Positions 52,817-63,200 of a stretch of DNA of 64,000 nt are shown in pieces. Each line of letters begins with the position of its first letter. The first letter of the stretch is position 1. Source of the stretch: Bog-950 sp035299425 (GTDB lineage: Bacteria > Bacteroidota > Bacteroidia > Chitinophagales > LD1); contig DATGWP010000227.1 of NCBI GenBank assembly GCA_035299425.1, positions 15,383 through 79,382 of the forward strand, in the 5' to 3' direction. Under the pieces are notes generated by a model. That model made no database searches and had not been told where the DNA came from. It saw nothing but the letters and a program-made list of their open reading frames with translations. A program made the translations under genes and the position numbers.

Positions 52817-52894
52817 GCGGACTTCTAGTCCGCAACTAAACAGATGTATTTGTTCCTTTTATCCGGGTGCCGTTGATTTTAATCAACGGCAAAA
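52817..52894 (-). repeat. REP-like unit, copy H (reverse)
   Basis: Tail GCGGACTTCTAGTCCGC (52817-52833), head GCCGTTGATTTTAATCAACG (52869 on, to 52890). With E, F and G it gives a +,-,+,- series just before the Y1 transposase. Confidence 0.9.
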
Positions 52895-52961
52895 GGCATA
52901 AGCTAAAAACTTCTAAGCCTGCTGAAAATATTTATTTTTATCCTAATCATACTATCCATTT

Positions 52962-53378
52962 ATGCCAATTTCAAACATATGGGTGCATTTGGTTTTTTCT
53001 ACTAAGAATCGTGAGCCATTATTAACCGGCAGCATCAGGCGGGAAGTTTTTCAGCATATACACAAGCACGGATTAGAACTTGGGATTGAAATGGATTTTG
53101 TAAATGGGTATTACGATCACTGTCATTGCCTGCTGAAGCTACCATCAACGATAAGCATAGCAGAGGTTACCAAACATTTGAAAGGAGAATCATCTCGTTG
53201 GATAAATCAGGAGGAACTGGCACCTTCTTATTTTGCATGGCAAGACGATTATTATGCCGAATCTGTAAGCCCCAAAGATGTAGTAGGCATTCGTAATTAT
53301 ATCCGCAATCAGGAAGAACACCACAAGAATATACCACTGGAGAAAGAGATTGAACAGATGGGATACTTTAAGGACTAG
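52962..53378 (+). CDS. Y1 (HUH) transposase, IS200-like / REP-associated tyrosine transposase
   Basis: A 138-residue single-domain HUH nuclease. The beta-alpha-beta fold starts SNIWVHLVFSTKNREPLL. The metal motif is DHCHCLL (His53 and His55), here HxH with Cys between rather than the more common HUH with a hydrophobic residue. The catalytic Tyr113 is in RNYIRNQEEHH. Such proteins nick and transfer single-stranded DNA at hairpins. It has no IS-like terminal repeats of its own; instead REP-like hairpins lie on both sides, which fits a domesticated RAYT. The start is ATG 52962 (MPISNIW). Whether it is an active IS200 or a RAYT needs comparison with relatives. Confidence 0.85.
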   Translation: MPISNIWVHLVFSTKNREPLLTGSIRREVFQHIHKHGLELGIEMDFVNGYYDHCHCLLKLPSTISIAEVTKHLKGESSRWINQEELAPSYFAWQDDYYAESVSPKDVVGIRNYIRNQEEHHKNIPLEKEIEQMGYFKD

Positions 53379-53386
53379 ATTCTCTT

Positions 53387-53420
53387 TTACCAGTGATTGA
53401 AATCACTGGCAGCCCGATAG
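53387..53420 (+). repeat. REP-like half-unit, copy I
   Basis: Head ACCAGTGATTGAAATCACTG (53389 on, to 53410), flank AGCCCGATAG, no tail. It starts 11 bp after the transposase stop codon. Confidence 0.85.
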
Positions 53421-53425
53421 AATGC

Positions 53426-53498
53426 TTTTTACCGGTGGTTGAAACCACCGGCAGCCTGATAAGCGGAAATTTTTTTTGATGATGGACTGGAAGTCCAT
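53426..53498 (+). repeat. REP-like unit, copy J
   Basis: Head ACCGGTGGTTGAAACCACCG (53431 on, to 53452), flank CAGCCTGATAAGCGGAAA, tail ATGGACTGGAAGTCCAT (53482-53498). Confidence 0.9.
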
Positions 53499-53508
53499 AA
53501 AACAAAAA

Positions 53509-54255
53509 CTAATCAATCTTAATAGTATGGATGGCAGGTTCTTGCTTATTATACTTAACTAAAAAAAGATTTCCTTTTTCTGTAGGAAACTCAATAGTGT
53601 CATATCCTGTATAGCTAACGCTATCAACGATATAAACATATTCCATTGCCCAACGCGAGGCAGATAGCAGCTCCACTTTCAACACGGTACCATCTGCAAG
53701 GTCGGCATTTTGGTAATTTATCTTTTGGCTTTCAATTACATCAAACCCCAAAAAGCCTTTTTTGGTAACCAACGATACTGTATTAAAGTAGTTGTGCTGA
53801 CTTTCTTTGTAATCGTTATAACTAAAAACAAGTTCTTTTTTTATACCGTGATAATTGATATCCACCAATAGCTTTCTTTGAGAGCGCGCCCTTTTGGGTC
53901 CGGACATGGATGATTGACCAACTATTTTAAATACCTGGGCAGGCTGAGCGATACCTGCAAGGTAATAGTTGATAAACACAAAAAGAAAACATGCTAAAAA
54001 CCCATAGGATAACAAGGCATATAAAAAGCAAAATATATAGCCATTTGCTTTACTTAATAAGTATGTTCGGGTAAAAGCACCATAGCCCAATACCGCGCTT
54101 ACAATAGCTACACCAAAAATTATGGACGGCAGTATCCAAATAGGAATAATGGTTTTTCGGAATATCATTATCACGAACAAAACAGAAACCGTACCCACCA
54201 AGACACTGAAAGAAAAATAACGATTAAGGGAATGATCAAGTATTTTATATTTCAT
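53509..54255 (-). CDS. membrane protein (248 aa)
   Basis: A 248-residue protein with three or four hydrophobic segments in the N-terminal half (FSFSVLVGTVSVLFVIMIF, IPIWILPSIIFGVAIVSAVL, FLYALLSYGFLACFLFVFIN) and a soluble beta-rich C-terminal half of about 120 residues (RKLLVDINYHGIKKELVFSY and YDTIEFPTEKGNLFLVKYNK). It is AT-rich. I recognise no family. It converges on the REP array, and its 3' end is 11 bp from copy J. Function unknown. Confidence 0.6.
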   Translation of the reverse strand: MKYKILDHSLNRYFSFSVLVGTVSVLFVIMIFRKTIIPIWILPSIIFGVAIVSAVLGYGAFTRTYLLSKANGYIFCFLYALLSYGFLACFLFVFINYYLAGIAQPAQVFKIVGQSSMSGPKRARSQRKLLVDINYHGIKKELVFSYNDYKESQHNYFNTVSLVTKKGFLGFDVIESQKINYQNADLADGTVLKVELLSASRWAMEYVYIVDSVSYTGYDTIEFPTEKGNLFLVKYNKQEPAIHTIKID

Positions 54256-54292
54256 CAGAGCGAAAATCTATGCGAATAAAGCCGATGCAAAT

Positions 54293-55696
54293 TTACCTCC
54301 CCATCCTAAACCCTTCCAGCTTTTCGAAGGCCCAGGTGGCGGCATGGTTGGTAAAGGTGTAAAACACCACTATAGGTATAAAGAAGAACATACCGCGCTT
54401 AAAGGAGCTTTCCATTAGCGAGGCTATAGGTGCGTTCTGCACTTTGGTGTTTATAAAGTAGAATACAGCAAAGTATAGCGCGAAAGATACAAAGAAGAAA
54501 AGCAGTGCGCTTTGCTTGTCGTGTAAAATAGTTTTGAAGCCAACCTTATAGATAGATACCAGGTTGATGATAAGCAGCAAGAAAAAGAGCACAAACACCA
54601 ACCCATAAAGCTGTCCGCCGTCTACGGCGCCGTGCTGCCCGCCGAAGAGGAACGATTTTACATAGCCACCCACTACATCCATACGTTCGCTGTTGTAGCC
54701 TATGCCCAAATCGAATTTACCAGCCTGTTCAGCACCTATCTTCAATTTAAGATACAGGTTCCAGATAATGAACGGGCCTACTGCAAAGGCAGAATAAATA
54801 AGAGGTTTCTTCCAGTCTTTGGTTTGCAGAAAGTAAATGCCCAGTACCAATAATGCTGCGGCAATAAATACAATGGTGTCGCTGCGTATCCATATTACAC
54901 CGGCCATGCAAAGGGCACCCAGCCAGAAATATTTGTCTTCTCTCCTCTCTAGCCAGGTAATGGTAGCCAGCACAGCACCACTTACATAAGCGGTGGTAGG
55001 CAGGTTTCCCAGCGACAAGGCTGCATGAGAAAACAACTCGGGTGTAAGCATTAAAATAAACGTGGCCAGCATAGCAGCTGTAGAGCCTACAAAATTGCGC
55101 ACTGCGCTGTAAAAGGTTGTAAGCAGCGATACAAAGAATAATGTGGTGATAATCTTCGGCATCTCGGCACCGAAAATGTAGACGTAGGCAAAGCTGCCGT
55201 GATAGAGCGGCGGGTATAAACCACCGGCACCCTGCAGGTCGTACTGAAACAGGCTTATTTTAAGTTTGCCCTCCAGCGCCATAATGCGGCCCAGCTTATC
55301 AAACGAGCCAATGGTATCGTGCTCGGTAGGCGGCCAGAAAAGACATTTTACCGTGATGCCATAAAACAGGTAGGCTATAAAACAGAAAATGAAAATGGCA
55401 GGCAGGTTAATGTTCTTAAGGCCAAACTCGGGTGCCTTTATCTCATCTTTAAGTGTAAGCAGGTTTTTATAGTTCAGGCCAAGGGCAGCAGCTATTACCA
55501 GCACGTTAAGCCCTATTAAAATACCCTGCGAATATTGCAGGCCTATTACATCGAGCACAAACAGAAAAAATGTTTCTACCAACATGCCTATTAAAAACGA
55601 AAAGCCCACCACTTCGGCCAGCGAATACTTACGGCTTATGGCCAGCATAAGCGATAACCCTAACAGGTAGCATAATATTATTCCTACGGTCAGCAT
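54293..55696 (-). CDS. polytopic GT-C-like glycosyltransferase
   Basis: A 467-residue integral membrane protein with about 11 hydrophobic helices. In the first extracytoplasmic loop there is a WPPTEHDTIGSFDKLGRIMA segment whose Asp/Glu pattern matches the catalytic loop of GT-C glycosyltransferases (GT39/PMT- or ArnT-like), which move a sugar from a polyprenyl carrier to an acceptor. It overlaps the upstream gene by one base (TAATG), so the genes are coupled. With the GT2 gene it could add lipid-linked sugars to envelope molecules or proteins. The acceptor is unknown. Confidence 0.75.
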   Translation of the reverse strand: MLTVGIILCYLLGLSLMLAISRKYSLAEVVGFSFLIGMLVETFFLFVLDVIGLQYSQGILIGLNVLVIAAALGLNYKNLLTLKDEIKAPEFGLKNINLPAIFIFCFIAYLFYGITVKCLFWPPTEHDTIGSFDKLGRIMALEGKLKISLFQYDLQGAGGLYPPLYHGSFAYVYIFGAEMPKIITTLFFVSLLTTFYSAVRNFVGSTAAMLATFILMLTPELFSHAALSLGNLPTTAYVSGAVLATITWLERREDKYFWLGALCMAGVIWIRSDTIVFIAAALLVLGIYFLQTKDWKKPLIYSAFAVGPFIIWNLYLKLKIGAEQAGKFDLGIGYNSERMDVVGGYVKSFLFGGQHGAVDGGQLYGLVFVLFFLLLIINLVSIYKVGFKTILHDKQSALLFFFVSFALYFAVFYFINTKVQNAPIASLMESSFKRGMFFFIPIVVFYTFTNHAATWAFEKLEGFRMGR

Positions 55697-56469
55697 TACG
55701 GATTAGTTTGGGTTTGTACCGGTGCCGGTGGGTGGTCAATAGGCAATACAGCCTCGCTTGGGCGCTGGTCTACCGGCACATCATACTTCAATTTATCGTA
55801 TCCCCTGCCCTGCACTATTAATACATGCGTTACTTTTTTAAGCAACTCAGGGTGCTTTTCATCGGCCCTTCCGGTAGCTACGCACAAGCGCGGATAAATA
55901 AAATACTCCATCCACTCAGGGTCGTATACAAAATTCCATTTGCTGGTGTTAGATAGCAGCGAATCGCCGGGCGGCAAAAGTATCACCGCATCTTTAGGCG
56001 TAGTTTCGTTCAGGTATTTAATAAGCGGGTACACTCCTACTTTGTAACCCATTTTATCTTCCAGTGTAAGCGGCTTCATCTGGCCGTTTTCTACTTTTTC
56101 GTTCAACTCATTAATCTGCTCCAGGTTTTTCTTTACCACATCGTGCGTTACCCAATAGTAGCCACGCGTGTAGCGGCGCAGGGCTTCTTTAAAAGCACCG
56201 GTATCGCCTTGTAGTTTCTGAAACTCGGCAGCTATTTCATCCATACGTGCAGGATTGCTGCGGGTTTGTGCCAGTTGCTGGTACTCGCCATATAGCTCCT
56301 GCATTTTACCGGGGCCTTCGTTCACTTTATCTACCAGTAGAAACAATATGCCCAACACAGCCACAATAGCCAGGTTGCGCCACAGGTAAGTAAATGCGCC
56401 GCCTTCAGATGTAGTATCCGTTTTCTTCCTTTGCGGAGGTACAGGTGGTTTAGGTTGTTGCTTAGCCAA
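55696..56469 (-). CDS. membrane-anchored protein of a glycan cluster (257 aa)
   Basis: A 257-residue protein. The N-terminus is Pro/Lys-rich (MAKQQPKPPVPPQRKKTDTT), a single hydrophobic helix lies near 30-45 (YLWRNLAIVAVLGILFLLVD), and the remaining ~205 residues are outside or periplasmic. There are two charged helical stretches and a C-terminal Pro-rich tail (IDHPPAPVQTQTNP). It is found between a GT2 and a GT-C-like gene, with a one-base overlap with the second, so it is likely a partner of the glycan-transfer function. I recognise no domain. Confidence 0.6.
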   Translation of the reverse strand: MAKQQPKPPVPPQRKKTDTTSEGGAFTYLWRNLAIVAVLGILFLLVDKVNEGPGKMQELYGEYQQLAQTRSNPARMDEIAAEFQKLQGDTGAFKEALRRYTRGYYWVTHDVVKKNLEQINELNEKVENGQMKPLTLEDKMGYKVGVYPLIKYLNETTPKDAVILLPPGDSLLSNTSKWNFVYDPEWMEYFIYPRLCVATGRADEKHPELLKKVTHVLIVQGRGYDKLKYDVPVDQRPSEAVLPIDHPPAPVQTQTNP

Positions 56470-56493
56470 TTTTTTAATTACTATTTGCCAATA

Positions 56494-57177
56494 CTAGTTT
56501 ACAAATCTGAATTTAACAAGCACCCAAAGTGCTTTCAGGCCATCGCGCCAGTTCATTTTTTTGCCTTCTTCAAAACTACGCGGGTAGTAGTGCATAGGCA
56601 ACTCCTTTATTTTGTAACCCAGTTTAGAAACCTTAGCAGTTACCTCCGGGCAAAATTCAAAGCGGTCGTATTGCAATGGTATACCTTTAAGTATATCTGC
56701 GCGGAACACCTTGTAGCAGGTAGCCTCATCGGTAATATTCTGGCCGTACATAATATTTACTACCACGCTCAAAAAGCGGGCACCAAACTTATAGGCAAAA
56801 TACAGGCTCTCTTCTTTTGGCTGCAAATAGCGTGAGCCATATACCACACTTGCTTCACCGCTTTTAATAGGTGCAGTAAGTGCCACAAAATCATTCGGGT
56901 CGGTTTCCAGGTCACCATCCTGTATTGATATTATTTCGCCGGTGGTGTGCGGTATACCTGTTTTAATAGCGCCCGATTTACCTTTATTCTTTTCGTGGTA
57001 ATACACTTTAATGTTTGGCTGGCCCTCGTATTCTTTCAGAATTTCGCGGGTACCATCGGTAGAGGCATCGTCCACTATCACCAGTTCTTTTTCGATAGGC
57101 ACGGCCAACACCTTCGCAATTATCTCGCGAATAGTTTTCTTCTCGTTGAACACCGGCATTATTACAGATAGCTTCAC
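56494..57177 (-). CDS. family 2 glycosyltransferase (dolichol-phosphate-mannose synthase-like)
   Basis: A 227-residue GT-A fold enzyme with the family order MKLSVIMPVFNEKKTIREII, ELVIVDDASTDGTREILKEY, GKSGAIKTGIPHTTGEIISI and the DxD-like DGDLETDP (about 92-99), plus YFAYKFGARFLSVVVNIMYG. The lack of a C-terminal membrane part is typical of the short DPM1-type. It probably loads a sugar from a nucleotide donor onto polyprenyl phosphate, feeding the GT-C-like enzyme in the same operon. Confidence 0.9.
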   Translation of the reverse strand: MKLSVIMPVFNEKKTIREIIAKVLAVPIEKELVIVDDASTDGTREILKEYEGQPNIKVYYHEKNKGKSGAIKTGIPHTTGEIISIQDGDLETDPNDFVALTAPIKSGEASVVYGSRYLQPKEESLYFAYKFGARFLSVVVNIMYGQNITDEATCYKVFRADILKGIPLQYDRFEFCPEVTAKVSKLGYKIKELPMHYYPRSFEEGKKMNWRDGLKALWVLVKFRFVN

Positions 57178-57222
57178 AGTATATTATTGTAGGCGGGCAA
57201 AACTAAGAGAATATGAAACAAA

Positions 57223-57252
57223 AAAAAGGAACGCTTACGGGCGTTCCTTTTT
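57223..57252 (-). terminator. terminator of the 3' giant cargo gene
   Basis: AAAAAGGAACGC / GCGTTCCTTTTT, 12-bp stem with a TTACGG loop, followed on the minus strand by TTTTGTTT. It lies about 20 bp after the cargo gene's stop codon and before the GT2 start. Confidence 0.9.
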
Positions 57253-57270
57253 AGCAATTGTAAGTTAACG

Positions 57271-60200
57271 TTATTTAGTCAAAACCACCTTGCGGGTATA
57301 TACCTCGTTGGCCGATGAAACGATAGCCGTGTAAGTGCCCGAGGCCAATTTGCCCAGCTCGAATTCAATGCGGTTAGCCCCCTTAAATACCTGGTGGGTG
57401 CTTTCAAGCACATTCTGGCCTACTATGTTGTAGAAGGTAACCGTTATGTCCTGATCTTTGGTACCTGTAACCACCAGGCTTGTTTTATCCATGGTTGGGT
57501 TTGGCACAAAGTCTTTAACACTAAAGGTAGCCTCGCCGTTAATTTTGGCGCTTACTATATCGGTGTATTCAAACTGACCATCGTTATCTACCTGGCGCAG
57601 GCGGTAATAGTAAATTACGCCCGGCGCTACGTTCATATCATCAAAGCTGTAGTTATGCTGCACGGTAGAGTTATCGTGCCCGTCTACATAGCCTACCTGT
57701 GCCCAGTTCTGGCCATCGGTGCTACGCTCTACTTCAAAACCATCGTTGTTTATTTCAATGGCAGTAGCCCACGTTAAGCGGATGAAAGCATTGTTAATAG
57801 CATCTGCCTGTAAGAAAATCATATCTACCGGTAGCGGTTGCGATACCTGCGAACCGTGTAGCCAGAATTCAGAGAACTCGGTAACACTCATCTGCACATA
57901 GTGGTGTGTTTGCGCACCGCCGTATATGCCCTGGAAACCGGTACCACTACCCGTGTACTCGCCACGTGTTAACGGACGGTAAGGGGTGGTATTATCTCCA
58001 TATACCTTATACAAGCCGCTTGGCGAGTTGTTCAGGTAGTTGCCGTCTTCGCTGGTGCCGCTATACTTGGTTACATACATCTGGTTGAATGAATACACAT
58101 CATCCAGCTCGGTACAGGCATAGTTAGCATTTGGATAACCGGTATTGTTATTCCATGCATCTGCTTTCAGTGTCTGGTAATCCTGGTCGGTAAAGAACAG
58201 CATTACATCTACCGCATTGGTAGGTGCCACTGTGGTTGTCATCTTAAAGTGGCGACGCATAGCAGTGTGCTGTGTCCAGGTACAGTTAGTAGCCAGGCCG
58301 TTGTTGTAAATAACCGGTGGCGTAGCATCCTTATACACGTCTACAGTTACCAAACCGAGGTTGCTCTGGTTATCGTGTATAGCCAGTATAGCGTTGTTGG
58401 TTACTGCATCGCGGAAGGTTACCCACTTATTAAAGTTATTTACCCAGCAGTTAACCGTTACGTTACCGGTGCTGGATGTCATTACCACATCTGTAGGGCG
58501 GCCTGTAGGTGCAGTTACACTGCCTGTAGTGTAGCTACAGCCAGCCGCATCGTTTATCACATACGTGCTGCTTGCGCCGGCATTCAGTTCATGTATACCC
58601 TGCTCGCTGTTTACAATATTAGTGGTGTAGAAAGCAGCCGGGTAGCTGTATGGTGGCGTACCGCCCACACCGCTTACCAATACATAATACTTATCGCCCA
58701 GGGCAAAGTTCATACACTCATCTACCACAACAGTACCGGTAAGTATGTTATTAACCGTAACCGATGCAGTGGCCGAAGGCAACGAAGTACAATTAGACTC
58801 GGCCTGGCTTACCACACAGTAGTAATACCTGGTGCCCACCGTAGCCGGCGGCTGGAATGTAGCTGAGTTGGTACCCACCGGCGTTCCACCGCTGTTAGAG
58901 TTGGTGGTATTGCTGTACCACTGGTACGAGAAACCGGTACCTGCTCCACCGCTTGCCGTTACGCTTATAGTAGCCGGTGTGCCGCAAACACCTGTTTGTG
59001 TAGCCGGTGTAGGGCTGGTAACTGTAGGTATGGCAAACACTTTAAAGTCGGCAAAGGCGCTATAGGTTGCGTTACATCCGTTGCCCGATGCATATACCTT
59101 AACCCCTATTGGCGTAGTGCCGGCAGGGGTAGTTGGCCCTGTGGTAATAGAAAGTGTAGTGCCTGTTTGGCCTGAGTAGCTAACCCCCGCAGGTGTGCCA
59201 TTGGTAAGTATAGTAAGGTCATCGTACTCCCACTCGTATTGCAGCGACGGTGTACCACCGGTAGCAGCCACAGTCATAGTACCCGAACCACCCACACATA
59301 CATCCAGGTTTACAGGGTCAAGAGTTACGCTTGGCTGGGCCCTTACCGTTACCGATGCAAAATTTGTAGTTGCATTACAGTTGGTACCGCTATTGCCGGT
59401 AAATACGCAGTAATAGTAGAATGGCCCGCCTGCCACGCCGGTACCCGCAGGGGCGGCTAATGTAGGGTTGTTGGTTGCCAGCGAGTAAGAAACACCCGCG
59501 CCACTGGCCACTGTGCCTGTAGCGCCCGATATAGCTGCAGCGCCGCTGGTAGATGCCGATGTGTTGTAATACCACTGGTATGTATAGTTACCTGTGCCGC
59601 CTGTTACAGCTGCATTAAGGGTAACCGTAGCACCGGTACACGCTTCCTGCGTAGAGGTAGGCTGCGTAGTAACCGTAGGCTGTGCCGATATAGTTACCGG
59701 CAGGCTTATGGTTTCTGTTTTGCAATCGGTAGAGTGCGTAATTACACAGCTAAGCGTACCGCTGTTGCTGCCCCAGGTTACCGTTACACTGGTAACCGTG
59801 GCACCCGATGCGGTAGAAGTAATACTGTTGCCCGAACCGGTTATGCTCCACGCATAGTTAGAAATACGGGCAGGGTCTGCATCAATAGTATATACCTGGC
59901 CCGGCGAGGTTGCACAAAGCGAAGTAGTACCATTAATGGTTGCGCCCGAAGGAGTCAAGGCGGTTAAAGCAGGGCTGTTTACCAGCGTTCCGTTATTGCT
60001 GTTTAGCGATAAATCGAAAATTTTAGCGGTAGCCGATGGCTCGTTAAATTTGTAATAAGCCTTCAGGTTAGCCCACGCTGGCGAAGCCGTTGCCGATGTA
60101 ATGTTGCTGTGGCGGTTGGCACTAACCGCAGTAGAATTGGTATTGTAAAATCTGAACTCATCCAGCATACCAACAAAACCTGTGCTTGAAGACACACCAT

Positions 60201-63200
60201 TACCTATGCGCAAATTAGCGGTAGGGTTAAGTGTGACACCGCCGGCGGTAGTAAAGTTACCAATGGAAGTACCATTAGCCCACAGGGCTACAGTAGCTGT
60301 AGTACGTACCACTGCAAAATGGGTCCATGTATTTAATGCCGGCGTATAGTTTACTGTATATGCAGTACCATTCATTACCAGGCCAACCTGTGTGGCCGAG
60401 TTTTGGCGAAGCAGGATACCCGCTGTAGTTGAGTTTCCGTTTTCGAAGTAAACCGCATTGGCCACAGTAGCCGTAGGGTATGCCCAAAACTCGTAAGTAA
60501 AGTTACCGGTACCTACCTGCAGGTCGGTGCTATTGGTTACCTCTACATAGTTAGTTCCGCTAAGGGTAATAGCACCCGGCACCTCTGCATCGTAGCCAAG
60601 GGTGTATTGGGCACCGGTATTAAATGTGGTAGCATTTACGGTAAAGCTTATGTTGTTGCCCGAAATGGTTGGCGTAGCAGTTACTGCCGTAAAATCTCCT
60701 GTGCTGCCATTGGCGCGGGTTAGCAAACGGTAAGTACCTGTACCCAGCGGTGTACCCAGGTTTAAATCAGAGAAGTTGAAGCTGAGTGTAACGTTGCCTC
60801 CATTGGCCGTAGTTTCGGTAGTTTTAATCCACCATACTCTTGATAAACGCTTGCTGCTGGTGTTAGGCGAAGTACCACACGGTGTAAGGTTGGATGTTTC
60901 CCAACCGGTGGTAGATGCGGTGCGGCCCAGCATAACATAATCGCCGTTTTCTTTTAAGAAATCGGATGTAGTAGACGACACATACAACCCGCCAGAACGC
61001 GTTTGTAAATGCAAGCCGTTTGCCTCGCGGCCAATGCCCGCCACATCATAATCATGGTTTCCGTTAGCTACTAAATCACCCAGATAAATATCGCCGGTAA
61101 GAGTAGCCAGGTCGGTAGCCGTGCTAAACTTAGCCTGCAGGTAATTCTCCACTATTTTTTTACGGGCATCATTCAATACGCGGTCATATGTAATTACCTC
61201 TGCTATATCTGCATCGGCACATTCCGAAACAGTAGTGTTAGCAGTATTCGACCATCCACCTATAGAAAGCCCGCCCGGCGAAAGATTACCACAGCTGCTC
61301 TGGTAGGCAACGTTACCGTTGTTAGTTAAGCGGCTCCAGTAGCGGTTACCATCGCCGCTATGCAACTGCCAGGTAGTTACGTTGCCACCTCCACTGGCTG
61401 TACCACACGTGGTACCTACCCAGTTTCCGGCATAGAAACAGTTAACACCCGGTGTAGCATGAAAACCATGTAACCAGTTAACACCACCATTATTATTAGA
61501 AGCAATAACTCTGGAAGGAGATGCACCATTTAAACCATTAAAACGCGCCACATGGAAAATTGAATAGGCTGCAGTAGTTACGCCTGAATAAGTAGCAGGA
61601 TTACTGCTTACCCATTTGCGGCTATCACCGCTGGCAGCCGGCCAGCCGGTAGCCATATAATCCGATGTTACCATTACATCATCGCCGGTAGATGGAGATG
61701 CTACGTTCGAGCCGTTTGTTCTTACCACATCAAAACCATTGAGCGCGGCAGTAGCCCTGGCCGGCTCTCTGCCGGTTGCAGCCGTAGCATTAACACCTTT
61801 ACCCGATTTATCTGTCCATGTGCTGATAGTAGTTCCTACAATAGAAGCCGGGTCTACCCAGAAAGTAAGGTCCGAGTTTCCATCGGTACTTCCTACACCA
61901 CCGGGGCCATCGGCATATATATTATTTACGCGCAGGGTTACCGGGGTACGTGTAGCGCTTACACAACCGGTTACCGAGTTGTAAGCTTCGGCATATACGG
62001 TGGTATTTTGCGAAACAGATGCTGTATACACCTGGCCGGTGCCTAATAAGGTACCTCCGGAGGCAGCACTATACCATCTTACTGTATTAGCATTAGCTAC
62101 TATTTCTGCCGATGCACTAACCGTATATAAGCCCGCAGTAGGTACCTCCGGTATAGATATTACATCTATACGCATGCTTGGGTGCGAATTGTAGCCTGCA
62201 ACAGTTAAACGTAAGTAGCGGCCGTGATACTGGCCAAACATATTTACCACCGCGGTTGCACCTACACCTGCCTGCGCATTGCCTGTAAAGGTACCGTTTA
62301 CGTTGGTAAAGGTTACGCCATCGTAACTGGTAGCCACGGTATAAGAGGTTACATATTGCGTACTTCCGGCATCGCCGCGGCCCTGGGTTACAACACCATT
62401 AATTGGCTGTACGGAACCTAAGTCCAAAGTCCATGATTTTCCTACAGCTGCTAAGTCGCCCGCCCATGCGCTGTTAGTAGTAGCCGGGTTAAATAAGCGG
62501 CCTGCCCATGGCGGCAATACACTTGAACTGGTGCCGCAGGTGCAGGATGTATTTGCTACACCGGTGGTGTAGCAATGCGATGCAGTAACAGCGCAATCGG
62601 CCAGTATATTACTACCCGGCACTACTGCTGCATTGGCTACAGGGCCTAAAGTTACGTTAGCCACAGCCTGAGGGGCTGTCATTACCGGGTTTACAGTTAA
62701 ACTGGCCGGTGCCGAGAACGGATCGGTACAACCGTTACCATTATCGGTTACTGCTAACCGGTAATAATAGGTACCGGCGGCTGTAACGCCGCTTACGGTT
62801 AATGTATTTGTGGTATTGCCACTATATACAGCACCTGCAGGTACGCCCGCAGTTACAGTGCTGTAAGTTCCCGCAATGGAAGTAGCATACTGCCATACTT
62901 GTGTTAAGGTAGTGCCGTTGCTGGTAGTGGATGTAAAGCTGGCTGAGCCGCCTGCGCAGTAACTGGCATTAGCCGGTGCGGAAGCAGTAGGCTGGGCACG
63001 CACAGCCAGGGTAGTAGGGCCCGAGTACGGGTCGTTACAGTTGCTGCCCGCATCGGTTACCGCATCGCGGTAGTAATAGGTGCCCGCTGCAGTGATACCG
63101 CTTACCGTTAAGCTGGTAGTGGTGTTACCCGTGTAGGTAGCGCCTGCCGGGGTGCCGGCAACTACTGCTGTATAAGGGCCGCCAATGGCTGTAGCATACT

